DNA of 36,524 bases from Streptosporangiales bacterium (GCA_009380095.1 WHSL01000035.1:1-36524); one strand, 5' to 3'. Numbered from the stretch's first letter, positions 28,621 to 36,516 are shown. Notes: a model not told the origin generated them from the sequence alone. Numbers and translations are program-made.

Positions 28621-29241
28621 ATGGCGGCGCCGGCCACGCTCGGGCTCGCCGAGCACAGCGGCTGGGCCGTGCTCGTCGCGCTCGGCGGCACGCCCCTGCA
28701 GCCGGTGCTGCTCACCCGGCGGCGGATCGAGCTGGTGCACACCCGCCCCGCCCGGCTGCCCGTCCAGCCGTTCCACGCCTCGGCAAGCCTGCCCGCGGAC
28801 GAGGCCGCCGACCTGGTCGGCCGCGTACGCCGGGCCGCGCGCCGCAACGCGCGGCGCGAGCTGGCCCGTGCCCGGGACGAGCTCGCCGCGCGGGGTCATC
28901 CGGTTGCGGGCGCGGCGGTCGCGATCCACGAACGGGACGACCGGCTGCCGCCGCTGGACCGCGTGCTCCGCTCGCATCCGCTGCTGCACGCGGCCGAGGG
29001 CGAGCTGTACCGGGACTGCCTGGCGCACGCGGCGTCCGGGCTCGGCCTCGCGGTGACCAGATACCTGCCCGGCGGGCTCACCGGCCGGGCGGCGGCCGCC
29101 GTCGGCACCACGCCGGAGGCGCTGCAGGCGCACCTGCGGCTGCTCGGCCGCGCGGTGGGCCCGCCCTGGCAGAAGGATCAGCGGGTGGCGGCCACCGCGG
29201 CGTGGCTCGCCATGGCGGCGCCGGCGGGTCTCAGGGCTTGA
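28621..29241 (+). CDS. Uncharacterised 206-aa protein
   Basis: The ATG at 28621 follows GGGGAGG by four bases. The protein opens LGLAEHSGWAVLVAL and then LLTRRRIELVHT, reminiscent of a family of uncharacterised actinobacterial proteins with an RNase H-like opening strand. RRAARRNARRELARARDELAARG is a basic helix near residue 80. VAGAAVAIHERDDRLPPLDRVLRSHPLLHAAEGELYRD and AVTRYLPGGL follow. No signal peptide or membrane helix is visible. Its stop overlaps the convergent methyltransferase stop by 11 bases. No function is assigned. Confidence 0.75.
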   Translation: MAAPATLGLAEHSGWAVLVALGGTPLQPVLLTRRRIELVHTRPARLPVQPFHASASLPADEAADLVGRVRRAARRNARRELARARDELAARGHPVAGAAVAIHERDDRLPPLDRVLRSHPLLHAAEGELYRDCLAHAASGLGLAVTRYLPGGLTGRAAAAVGTTPEALQAHLRLLGRAVGPPWQKDQRVAATAAWLAMAAPAGLRA

Positions 29242-30088
29242 CGGCCAGCCCGCAGTACATGAAGGCGTTGCGGTCGGGCACCTCGGGGGCCGCCTCGTCC
29301 AGGTTCCACGTGTTCACCAACGTGACGCCCGGATCCACCAGGTCCAGGCCGGCGAACAGCGCCTCCACGCCGGAGCGCGTGTACGCGACGGTCGGGATGC
29401 CCTGCGCGTTGTAGCTCCGTACCGACTTGGCGACCTCGTCGCCCGCGGGCGCGGGCAGGTCGCCGGCCACCGTGGAGACGGCCAGCGCGCTGCCCGCGGG
29501 AAGCGCGCCGAGGATGGTGGACACGATCTCCCTGGCGCGCGCCTGGTCCGGGATGAACTGCAGGATCGCGATCACGCTGAGCAGCACCGGGCGGGACATG
29601 TCGAGCGTGTCCCGGACCTGGGGCGAGTCGAGGATGGCCTGCGGGTCGCGGAGGTCCGCGTTCACGTACGCGGTACGCCCCTGGGGGGTGCTGGTGAGCA
29701 GCGCCCGGGCGTGCGTCAGCACGATGGGGTCGTTGTCCACATAGACGACCCGGGACTCCGGCGCCACCGCCTGTACGACCTCGTGCATGTTGGGCGGCGT
29801 GGGCAGTCCGGTGCCGATGTCCAGGAACTGGCGGAGGCCGAGCTCGGTGACGGCGTGCTTGGCGACGCGCCGTACGAAGTCGCGGTTGGCGCGCATCGAG
29901 ATCGGCAGGCCGGGCACCTGCCGCACGATCTCCTCGGCGGCGGCGCGGTCCGCGGGGAAGTTGGTCTTGCCGCCGAGCAGGTAGTCGTAGATGCGCGCGG
30001 CGTGTGGCACCTCGGTCTTCAGGTCGATCGTGTCGAGCCGTTCGCCGCGGGCCGCGGCGTCAAGCCATCGGCGTGCGTCGTCGGACAC
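29231..30088 (-). CDS. SAM-dependent methyltransferase, DUF574-type
   Basis: A protein of about 285 residues of the actinobacterial SAM methyltransferase family PF04672. Typical blocks are PHAARIYDYLLGGKTNFPADR, then the SAM-binding FLDIGTGLPTPPNMHEVVQ, VVYVDNDPIVLTHARALL and VLLSVIAILQFIPD. These genes are numerous in filamentous actinomycetes and their substrates are mostly unknown. GTG at 30088 gives the normal family N-terminus; an in-frame GTG at 30142 preceded by GAGG is an alternative. The gene is monocistronic and convergent with the 206-aa gene. Confidence 0.9.
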   Translation of the reverse strand: MSDDARRWLDAAARGERLDTIDLKTEVPHAARIYDYLLGGKTNFPADRAAAEEIVRQVPGLPISMRANRDFVRRVAKHAVTELGLRQFLDIGTGLPTPPNMHEVVQAVAPESRVVYVDNDPIVLTHARALLTSTPQGRTAYVNADLRDPQAILDSPQVRDTLDMSRPVLLSVIAILQFIPDQARAREIVSTILGALPAGSALAVSTVAGDLPAPAGDEVAKSVRSYNAQGIPTVAYTRSGVEALFAGLDLVDPGVTLVNTWNLDEAAPEVPDRNAFMYCGLAVKP

Positions 30089-30260
30089 GAGCCCACACCC
30101 CTGCCATCCGATGATCTTGCTAGCGCCATCGTAATGAGGCACGCCTCGGACGGGACCCCCTCACCTCCGGGAAATCCCGCGATGCGACACAGATCACAGG
30201 CCGAACCGGCCCGCCTTCCCGGGATGCGGGAACGCGGCCGGAAACGGCCGGACGAATCGG

Positions 30261-30560
30261 TCAGAGCGCGAACTGCACGGCCGTACGGCCGTCCACGATC
30301 GGCGCGATCGTCTCCGCGATCGCCGCCCTGTGCTCCGGATGATCGCGGTAGACGAGATAGTCCTCCCGCGAGGCGAAGTCGGCCACCACGGCGAAGTCCC
30401 CGTTCCCCTGGTTGAGCCCCACGTCGCCGCCGAAGGCGTACGCGGCGATCTCCGGAATGGCGCCCGGCAGCGCGGACAGCCGCTCGGGCACGGCCCGGCG
30501 CTGCTCCTCGGTGGCCTCGGCCTTCCAGGTGAACACCACGACATGCCGAATCCCGCTCAC
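30261..30560 (-). CDS. Dabb-domain (stress-responsive alpha/beta barrel) protein
   Basis: A protein of about 99 residues from the GTG at 30560, which has GGGAG five bases upstream; an ATG at 30572 would add four residues. IRHVVVFTWKAEATEEQ, VPERLSALPGAIPEIAAY and DYLVYRDHPEHRAAI are characteristic of the Dabb family of ferredoxin-like dimeric barrels. Members include polyketide cyclases and proteins of unknown role. Nothing in the surroundings points to a substrate. Confidence 0.88.
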   Translation of the reverse strand: MSGIRHVVVFTWKAEATEEQRRAVPERLSALPGAIPEIAAYAFGGDVGLNQGNGDFAVVADFASREDYLVYRDHPEHRAAIAETIAPIVDGRTAVQFAL

Positions 30561-30813
30561 GCTCACTCCCATCCTCACGTCGTCCTCGAGGCGAGCGTAC
30601 GCCGCCGCCCACGACCGCACCCGGACGGGTCCACGGGAGCCGCGCCCGCCCGGCCCACGATCTTGACGACAGCTTTACCGGGACGACGGCGCGCGCAGCC
30701 CGCCCGCCCCGCCGGACGACTGCCAGGATCGTCCGCGACGAGAGTCCCGGCACCACAAGAGCTGGAGACCCTTGGCAACAGCACATCATCGGACACATTC
30801 AGGGGGAATCGCC

Positions 30814-31179
30814 ATGCGCATGACGACGCGCGCGGCCGGGATCGCGGTGGCCGCGGCGGCCGGCGCTCTCATGTTCGGGTCGCCGGCCCAGGCCATGGAG
30901 AAGGACGACGGCGGCGACTGGAACAACAACGTCCAGCTCGTTCCGGTTCAGCTGTGCAACAGCGACATCGCCGCCCTGATCGGCGTGCAGGTTCCGGTCA
31001 TCAGCCCGGAGACCGTGGGCGGGCCGTGCATCAACGGGCCCGTGCAGGGCGTCGACAAGGACTCCAAGGACTCCAAGGACTCCAAGGGCGGCCACAAGGG
31101 CGGCAAGCACGGTAAGGGCGGCAAGGACGGCTACAACGGCGGCCACGGCGACGGCTACAACGGCGGCTACAAGGACTGA
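30814..31179 (+). CDS. Small secreted two-cysteine protein A, with Lys/Gly-rich tail
   Basis: A 121-residue precursor. Residues 1-27 are a signal peptide with AQA at the cleavage site. The mature core (about 35-76) is rich in Asn, Val and Ile: WNNNVQLVPVQLCNSD, then IGVQVPVISPETV and GPCINGPVQ, with two cysteines about 27 residues apart. A 43-residue tail follows, with three DSK units encoded by a perfect 9-bp tandem repeat (31060-31086) and then Gly/Lys/His/Tyr-rich sequence. Two homologues without the tail follow downstream. Size, signal, two Cys and beta-prone core resemble chaplins, but the sequence is not chaplin-like. It is probably a cell-surface protein; the function is unknown. Confidence 0.85.
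   Translation: MRMTTRAAGIAVAAAAGALMFGSPAQAMEKDDGGDWNNNVQLVPVQLCNSDIAALIGVQVPVISPETVGGPCINGPVQGVDKDSKDSKDSKGGHKGGKHGKGGKDGYNGGHGDGYNGGYKD
31060..31086 (+). repeat. 9-bp tandem repeat GACTCCAAG x3
   Basis: Three perfect copies of GACTCCAAG encode Asp-Ser-Lys three times at the start of the tail of secreted protein A. The number of units could vary between strains by slippage without frame loss. Confidence 0.85.
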
Positions 31180-31229
31180 GCGCCCGTACAGGGCGGGTGC
31201 CGCGCCACGCCGGCGGCACACCACCACCC

Positions 31230-31265
31230 CCGAGGCGCCGGGACCGTAAGGTCCCGGCGCCTCGG
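31230..31265 (+). terminator. Strong hairpin terminator after secreted protein A
   Basis: Bases 31230-31245 and 31250-31265 form a perfect 16-bp stem closed by GTAA, 51 bases past the stop. No clear T-run follows. It should separate this transcript from the downstream copy. Confidence 0.8.
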
Positions 31266-31496
31266 AACGTGCGGAGGCCTGCGACCGAAAGCCCGCCCGG
31301 AAACGCGGGCGAATTAGGGCGAAATCGAATTAGCACCAGCAAATAGTGCGCCCCCGCCGAGAATCTCGTGTCCGATGCGTGGCGCGAGCCGCATCGCGCG
31401 CATCTTTGTGTAATGTCATGCTCGCTTTGGGTGAGGTCTGCCACCCGGCAGGCCGGCCCGGAGACACCGGCAACAAACCAAGTTGGGGGACGAGAA
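31266..31496 (+). other. Non-coding gap upstream of secreted protein B
   Basis: About 230 bases between the terminator of the first small secreted-protein gene and the start of the second. Part of it (about 31310-31425) is less GC-rich than the rest of the window, as expected for a promoter, with GAAATCGAATTAG near 31320. No reading frame here has support. A closing GGGGGACGAGAA precedes the next GTG and is probably its ribosome binding site. Confidence 0.5.
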
Positions 31497-31730
31497 GTGC
31501 TGAAGAAGACCATTGGCGTTGCCTTTGTCGCCGCCGCGGGCCTCATGATGATGGGCTCGCCGGCCAACGCCGACATGAAGCACGACTTCCCGTCGGGCGA
31601 CTGGAACAACAACGTCCAGCTCATTCCGATTCAGCTCTGCAACAGCGACATCGCCGTCCTCGGCGTGCAGGTTCCGATCGCCTCCCCGGAGACGACGGGT
31701 CCCTGCATCAACGGCCCCGTCCAGGACTAG
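31497..31730 (+). CDS. Small secreted two-cysteine protein B
   Basis: A 77-residue precursor with a signal peptide (LKKTIGVAFVAAAGLMMMG, cleavage after SPANA, residue 25) and a mature chain of 52 residues. The core WNNNVQLIPIQLCNSD, VQVPIASPETTGPCING is shared with proteins A and C; the two cysteines should form a disulphide outside the cell. GTG at 31497 follows a GGGGGA-type ribosome site. Relative to copy C it lacks one codon in the DIA-LGV segment and one before GPC. Coding DNA is almost identical to copy C for the first 160 bases. Its own terminator follows. The function is unknown; a surface structural role is plausible. Confidence 0.85.
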   Translation: MLKKTIGVAFVAAAGLMMMGSPANADMKHDFPSGDWNNNVQLIPIQLCNSDIAVLGVQVPIASPETTGPCINGPVQD

Positions 31731-31799
31731 GGCCGTCTCGGGGTCGCGGCCGGCCCACCATGCCGGCCGTACCTTCCGAGCATGTGAGGGAATGTCTCG

Positions 31800-31832
31800 G
31801 GGGCATCGGATCCGCGCACCGATGCCCCTTTT
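31800..31832 (+). terminator. Intrinsic terminator after secreted protein B
   Basis: GGGGCATCGG (31800-31809) and CCGATGCCCC (31819-31828) form a 10-bp perfect stem with a nine-base loop, directly followed by TTTT. This is the most canonical Rho-independent terminator in the window. Confidence 0.9.
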
Positions 31833-32007
31833 CCACGTCTATGGCACGGCCACCACTCCACATTCTTTACGTTGATCTTGCATGTCGGTCATGGTTCCCC
31901 CCGCGGCGGCGGGCAATGCTTCAACCTGACGGCACATTCTCGGGCCCCGAGAGTGCCGGAGAAGGGCCTATGGGTCATTTCCGACAATCGAAATCGAGGG
32001 AATCGAC

Positions 32008-32247
32008 GTGCTGAAGAAGACCATTGGCGTTGCCTTTGTCGCCGCCGCGGGCCTCATGATGATGGGCTCGCCGGCCAACGCCGACATGAAGCATGACTTC
32101 TCGTCGGGCGACTGGAACAACAACGTCCAGCTCATTCCGATTCAGCTCTGCAACAGCGACATCGCCGCCCTGATCGGCGTGCAGGTTCCGATCGCCTCCC
32201 CGGAGACCGTCGCCGGCCCCTGCATCAACGGTCCCGTCCAGGACTGA
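32008..32247 (+). CDS. Small secreted two-cysteine protein C
   Basis: A 79-residue precursor, the closest paralogue of protein B, with the same signal peptide and the core WNNNVQLIPIQLCNSDIAAL, VQVPIASPETVAGPCING. The mature chain is about 54 residues with two cysteines. GTG at 32008 has GAGGG seven bases upstream. The 277-base gap before it includes a less GC-rich stretch around 31850-31885 and the terminator of copy B, so it probably has its own promoter. No cell-wall anchor, LPXTG or membrane helix is present apart from the signal peptide, so it is expected to be released or to assemble on the surface. Confidence 0.85.
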   Translation: MLKKTIGVAFVAAAGLMMMGSPANADMKHDFSSGDWNNNVQLIPIQLCNSDIAALIGVQVPIASPETVAGPCINGPVQD

Positions 32248-32270
32248 TCCCAGGGCACACCCATGCGGCG

Positions 32271-32299
32271 GGGGACGCCGGGCTCGGCCCGGCGTCCCC
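32271..32299 (+). terminator. Hairpin terminator after secreted protein C
   Basis: GGGGACGCCGGGC (32271-32283) and GCCCGGCGTCCCC (32287-32299) form a perfect 13-bp stem with a three-base loop, 24 bases beyond the stop, followed by TTCC. Confidence 0.85.
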
Positions 32300-32401
32300 T
32301 TCCGCCGTGCGGGGCCGAAATGTGGTTTGCTCACAACAGACCTGTGCGCCGCGCCGTCCACGCGGCCGCACGCGGGGCGGTCCGTCACACCGGGAGAATC
32401 C

Positions 32402-32965
32402 GTGTCCACCGACTTATCCCCGGGCGACCCGCGCCGGAGGCGGGCCGGCGCCAAAGCCCGGTGGCGGGAAAGGCCGGCCGCCCCGGCGCGCTACACCCTG
32501 GCCCGGTCCTCCGCCCGCTCCACCTGGACGCTGACCCTGCCCTTCGCGGCCGCGTACGGCCTCCTCGCCCTCGTCGTACCGATGGCGCCGCGCGCCGCGG
32601 GCCCCGCCACCGTCACGCTCACCGCCATCGTGGTGCCGCTGGCCCTGCTGCGCTGGATCCGCTGGCTGTTCCGGTACGGCAGGTCCGCGCTCGTCTCCTG
32701 CCCCGCCCATCTGGAGCTGATGTACGGCGCGCGGTGGACCCACGTCCCGTGGCACGCCGTGACCGCCGTACACCTCGTCCCCGGTGATCCGCACGCCGCG
32801 CTGGTGCCGCCTGGCCGCCCGCCGCGGGTGGTGCTGCACACCACGCGGGGCCGGATCCACGTGCCGCTGCTGCTCCTGCGGCGCAGGGACGCGGCGCGGG
32901 CGCTGGCCCGGTTACGCGCGGAGTGCGCCCGCCGGATGATCCCGTTCAGCGTGCACGGCCGGTAG
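32402..32965 (+). CDS. Membrane protein with C-terminal PH-like region, unknown function
   Basis: A 187-residue protein from GTG at 32402, with GGGAG five bases upstream. After a basic N-terminus come two hydrophobic segments (LTLPFAAAYGLLALVVPMA and VTLTAIVVPLALLRWI). A soluble C-terminal half follows: LELMYGARWTHVPWHAVTAVHLVPG and VVLHTTRGRIHVPLLLL, whose alternating strands resemble small bacterial PH-type domains. It ends in a basic helix. Function unknown; family membership is only suggested by the pattern. Confidence 0.7.
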   Translation: MSTDLSPGDPRRRRAGAKARWRERPAAPARYTLARSSARSTWTLTLPFAAAYGLLALVVPMAPRAAGPATVTLTAIVVPLALLRWIRWLFRYGRSALVSCPAHLELMYGARWTHVPWHAVTAVHLVPGDPHAALVPPGRPPRVVLHTTRGRIHVPLLLLRRRDAARALARLRAECARRMIPFSVHGR

Positions 32966-33061
32966 CCGCCGGGGTCCGGCCGGACCCCGGCGTCGACGTC
33001 CGCCGCCCGGCTCTGCGAGCATGGCACGCGGACCCAACCCGCGCACCGGCGAGGAGCCACC

Positions 33062-34261
33062 ATGGCCGACGCAGACCAGGTCTCGGGCACGTGCGACGAC
33101 CGTTTCGCCCGGGTACGGGACGTGTTCACCGAGCACTTCGCGCGCGGGGAGGAGCTCGGCGCGGCCGTCGCCGTGTACTCCGGGGACGACCTCGTGGTCG
33201 ACCTCTGGGGCGGCGTCGCGGACCGGAAGACCGGCCGCCCGTGGCTGCGCGACACGCCGTGCCTGGCGTTCTCCTGTACGAAGGCCGTCACCGCGGCGGC
33301 CGCGCTGCGGCTCGCCGACGCGAAGGCGTACGACCTGTCCGCGCCGGTGACCACCTGGTGGCCGGAGTACGGCACGCACGGAAAGCAGGACACCACGGCC
33401 GAGCATCTGCTCAGCCACCAGGCCGGGCTGCCCGCCTTCGACGCGGACGAGCCCGCCGCGATCGGCGCGGACCCGGCCGCGGCGGCCGCCAAGCTGGCGG
33501 AGCAGGCGCCCGTGTGGGAGCCGGGCACGGACCACGGGTATCACGCGATCACCTACGGCTGGCTGGCCGGCGAGATCGTCCGGCGGCACGCGGGGAAGGG
33601 CGTGGGCGCGTACGTGGCCGAGGAGATCGCCGGTCCGTCCGGGCTGGAGCTGTGGCTGGGCGCGCCGCCCGAGGTCATCGAGCGGGCCGCGAAAATGTCC
33701 GCCGCCCGGCGCGGCGGCGGCTCCGGTCAGGCCGCGCCGCTGGACCCGGCCACGCTGGAGGGTCCGTATCGAGCGCTCGCCGAGGCCGCGCAGGACCCGC
33801 GGAGCCTGATGAACCGGGCGCTGTACAACCCGCGCGTGGCCGAGGAGCCCGGCGGCTGGAACAACCCCGCGGTGCTGGCGGCCGGCTGGCCCGCGGCCGG
33901 CCTGATGGCCACCGCGCGCGGGCTGGCCGGCCTCTACCGCGACCTGCTCGCGCCCGGCCGGATCGTACGGTGGCCGACGCTCGTCGACGCGGTGGTCCGG
34001 CGGGTCGCCGGGCCGGACCGGGTGCTGCACATCGACACCTCGTTCGGCCTCGGGTTCATGCGGCCCTCCTCCGCCTTCCTCACCCCCGCGGCCGGGCGCG
34101 ACTCGGCGTTCGGGCACACCGGTGCGGGCGGCTCCGTGGGCCTCGCCGACATCGAACGCGGCGTGTCCATCGCGTACGTGATGAACCGGATGGGCGAGGA
34201 GGTCTCCGGCGGGCTCCGCGCCTACCGACTGATCGAGGCGCTGTACGCCAGCCTGGACTGA
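33062..34261 (+). CDS. Serine hydrolase, class C beta-lactamase / EstB-like family
   Basis: A 399-residue protein of the beta-lactamase family (PF00144). The SxxK catalytic motif is SCTK with Ser71 and Lys74. HLLSHQAGLPAF is the typical following block. A second Tyr motif lies in HGYHAITYGWLAGE, and the KTG-like motif is HTGAGGS near residue 360. No signal peptide is visible, so it is likely an intracellular esterase (EstB-like) and not a secreted penicillin-resistance enzyme. GAGGAG precedes the ATG at 33062. The gene converges with the solute-binding lipoprotein gene 10 bases away. Confidence 0.92.
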   Translation: MADADQVSGTCDDRFARVRDVFTEHFARGEELGAAVAVYSGDDLVVDLWGGVADRKTGRPWLRDTPCLAFSCTKAVTAAAALRLADAKAYDLSAPVTTWWPEYGTHGKQDTTAEHLLSHQAGLPAFDADEPAAIGADPAAAAAKLAEQAPVWEPGTDHGYHAITYGWLAGEIVRRHAGKGVGAYVAEEIAGPSGLELWLGAPPEVIERAAKMSAARRGGGSGQAAPLDPATLEGPYRALAEAAQDPRSLMNRALYNPRVAEEPGGWNNPAVLAAGWPAAGLMATARGLAGLYRDLLAPGRIVRWPTLVDAVVRRVAGPDRVLHIDTSFGLGFMRPSSAFLTPAAGRDSAFGHTGAGGSVGLADIERGVSIAYVMNRMGEEVSGGLRAYRLIEALYASLD

Positions 34262-34271
34262 AGCACCTGCG

Positions 34272-35576
34272 TCAGGAGCCGGCGTGGCGGTCGGCGGCGG
34301 CCGCCAGGTCCTCGGTGAAGCGGGTGGAGTCCCGTACGGACAGGAAGAGCGTGAGCGCGCGGTCGATCTCGCCCGCCCAGGCGTTGGACGCCACGCCGCC
34401 GTGGGTCAGCGAGCCGATCGGTGTGTCCTTCTCCCAGGCGTCGCGCGCCCAGCCCAGGTAGCCGCCGTCGATGCCGTCCATGGCGTCGGTGCGCGGCGGC
34501 AGACAGCCCTTGACCTGCGCCATCCGCCGCTGGGTGGCGGGCTCGGCGCACACCCGCAGCCAGGCCCGCGCCGCCGCGGCGTCGGGCACCCCCTTGGGCA
34601 GCGTGAACACGTCCGACAGCCACTGGTAGACGCCGTCGGTGCCGGGGGCCACGGCCCACGCGTAGTCCTCCTCGGGGCGGCGGCCCTGCTCGGCGAAGAG
34701 CCCGTACACCCAGTCCCCCATGACCATGCAGCCCGCCTGCCCCTCGGTCACCAGGGTGGCGGCCTCCTGCCAGGTGAGCGTGCCCGCGTCGGGGTCGGTG
34801 CGGCGCAGCAGCGAACGGAACGTACGGATCGCGCGGCGCACGTCCGGTCCGCGCCAGTCGCCCTCGGGGCCCCACAGCCGCTCGTACCCCGCCGCCCCGA
34901 GCTCGGCCGCGAGGACGGTCTCCAGCAGGTGCTTCGCGGTCCACGCCTCACCCAGCGCGAGCGGCAGCCGGGCCGCGGCGGCGATCTTCTCCAGCGTCTC
35001 CACGAAGGACTCCGGGTCCTCCGGCGGCCCGTCCACCTTGGCCAGCTCGAACACGCGGGGGCTGTACCAGAGCAGGTTGGCCCGGTGCAGCGTGACCGGC
35101 ACCCCGTGCAGGTGCCCGTCGGTGCGCAGCCGGTCCGCGAGCACCTCGGGCATGGCGTCGGCCAGCCCGGTGCCGGTTATCAGGTCGTCGAGCCGCTGGA
35201 GCCGGTCGGCCCGTACGTGGTCGAGCAGCTCGGGGCCGGCGTGGCCCTGGAAGGAGCCGGGCGGCCGGCCGGTCTGCAGTCGCTGCTCCAGCACGGCGCG
35301 GGCCTGCACGCCGGCTCCGCCGGCCACGGCCGCGTTCACGAACGTGATGCCGGGGTGCAGCCGGGCGTAGCGATCGATCAGCACGCGCAGCGCCGTGGCC
35401 TCGCCGCCGGCGCCCGCCCACCAGGAGAAGACCTCCAGCTCGCGCTGCTCCGAGGTCTCCCCGGCCGGACGCGCCTCGCGGCCTTGGGTGCAGCCGGCGG
35501 CCCCGAGGGCCAGCCCGCCCAGCAGCCCGCCGAGAACACTGCGCCGTCTCGGTGCGGCAGCTCGCTCACCGCGCAT
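34272..35576 (-). CDS. Extracellular solute-binding lipoprotein (sugar ABC type), orphan
   Basis: A 434-residue family 1 solute-binding protein. The signal region has a twin-arginine stretch (RRRSVLGG) and a lipobox with Cys29 (GAAGC). LEVFSWWAGAGGEATALRVLIDRYARLHPGITF opens the mature domain as in sugar-binding proteins; later VPVTLHRANLLWYSPRVF, GQAGCMVMGDWVYGLF and FTLPKGVPDAAAARAWL are typical. Such proteins deliver sugars to an ABC importer. No permease or ATPase gene lies next to it in the window, so it is an orphan here. The ATG at 35576 has GGAGG seven bases upstream. Confidence 0.92.
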   Translation of the reverse strand: MRGERAAAPRRRSVLGGLLGGLALGAAGCTQGREARPAGETSEQRELEVFSWWAGAGGEATALRVLIDRYARLHPGITFVNAAVAGGAGVQARAVLEQRLQTGRPPGSFQGHAGPELLDHVRADRLQRLDDLITGTGLADAMPEVLADRLRTDGHLHGVPVTLHRANLLWYSPRVFELAKVDGPPEDPESFVETLEKIAAAARLPLALGEAWTAKHLLETVLAAELGAAGYERLWGPEGDWRGPDVRRAIRTFRSLLRRTDPDAGTLTWQEAATLVTEGQAGCMVMGDWVYGLFAEQGRRPEEDYAWAVAPGTDGVYQWLSDVFTLPKGVPDAAAARAWLRVCAEPATQRRMAQVKGCLPPRTDAMDGIDGGYLGWARDAWEKDTPIGSLTHGGVASNAWAGEIDRALTLFLSVRDSTRFTEDLAAAADRHAGS

Positions 35577-35799
35577 CGCGCACCTCCGTCGCTCTCGGCG
35601 ATCGTCCGGTGACATCCGTCTTAGTCCATCCGGGGTGGCCCGGACAATGCCACGGGACGTTTCGCGGACCGTTCACGTCTCCGCCACGCCGGGGACACCG
35701 GCCGCCCGGGCCGATCGGCCAGCGTGGACGGGTCGCCGCGGCCGCCCTGCCATCGGCGGGGCCCTCAGACCGTATCGTCCGCCGACCCGGGGAGCATCC

Positions 35800-36516
35800 G
35801 TGACCGATCCGACCGCGCGCCCGCCGATCCGGCTCGTCGTGCTGGACATGGCCGGCACCACCGTGGCCGACGACGGCCTGGTGCTCGAGGCGTTCACGGC
35901 GGCCATGGCGGGCCACGGGGTGTTTCCCGGCGAGGCGGCGCACGAGCGGATGCTCGCCTACGTACGGGCCACCATGGGCGAGTCGAAGATCGCGGTGTTC
36001 CGGGAGCTGCTCGACGGGGACGAACGGCGGGCGCGGGCGGCCAACGCGGCGTTCGAGGAGGCGTACGACGCGCTGGTCGCGGCGGGGCGGTGCGCGGCGG
36101 TGCCGGGAGCCGAGGAGACCATCCGGCGGCTCCGTGCCGATGGCGTGATGGTGGCGCTGACCACGGGTTTCTCGGCCCGTACGCAGAGCGCGATCCTGCG
36201 CGCGCTGGGCTGGCAGGGCCTGGCCGACGTGTCGCTCTGCCCGGCCGACGCGGGGCGCGGACGGCCGTACCCCGACCTCGTCTTCGCCGCCCTCATGCGG
36301 CTCGGCCTCGACGACGTACGGGCCGTCGCGGTCGCCGGGGACACCGCCGCCGACATGCTCACCGCCCGCCGTGCCGGCGCCGCGGTCGCCGCCGGCGTCC
36401 TGACCGGCGCCCACGACACCCGGACCCTGACCGCGGCCGGCGCCACCCACATCCTCAACTCGATCACCGACCTGCCTGCGATCCTCACCACCGCCGACGC
36501 CCCGGTCCCCGGGTAA
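35800..36516 (+). CDS. HAD hydrolase, phosphonatase-like
   Basis: A 238-residue haloacid dehalogenase-type phosphatase. The nucleophile motif is LVVLDMAGTTVADDG near residues 12-26; motif II is in VMVALTTGFSA, and motif IV is AVAGDTAADMLTARRAGA. The DMAGTTV signature and length match the phosphonatase-like HAD family. The true substrate is unknown and no phosphonate genes lie nearby. GTG at 35800 is chosen because GGGGAG lies five bases upstream; the longer open frame upstream has no such site. It is divergent from the solute-binding lipoprotein gene, with about 220 bases between. Confidence 0.92.
   Translation: MTDPTARPPIRLVVLDMAGTTVADDGLVLEAFTAAMAGHGVFPGEAAHERMLAYVRATMGESKIAVFRELLDGDERRARAANAAFEEAYDALVAAGRCAAVPGAEETIRRLRADGVMVALTTGFSARTQSAILRALGWQGLADVSLCPADAGRGRPYPDLVFAALMRLGLDDVRAVAVAGDTAADMLTARRAGAAVAAGVLTGAHDTRTLTAAGATHILNSITDLPAILTTADAPVPG

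Noticed and set aside
30814-32247. Assigning the small secreted proteins as ordinary chaplins or rodlins
   Set aside because: Size and layout fit, but the characteristic chaplin pattern (GNVVQVPV, CGNSV, GLLNPAFGN-like) is absent; similarity is only general.
33062-34261. Secreted antibiotic-resistance beta-lactamase
   Set aside because: There is no signal peptide and the motifs fit EstB-like esterases equally well.
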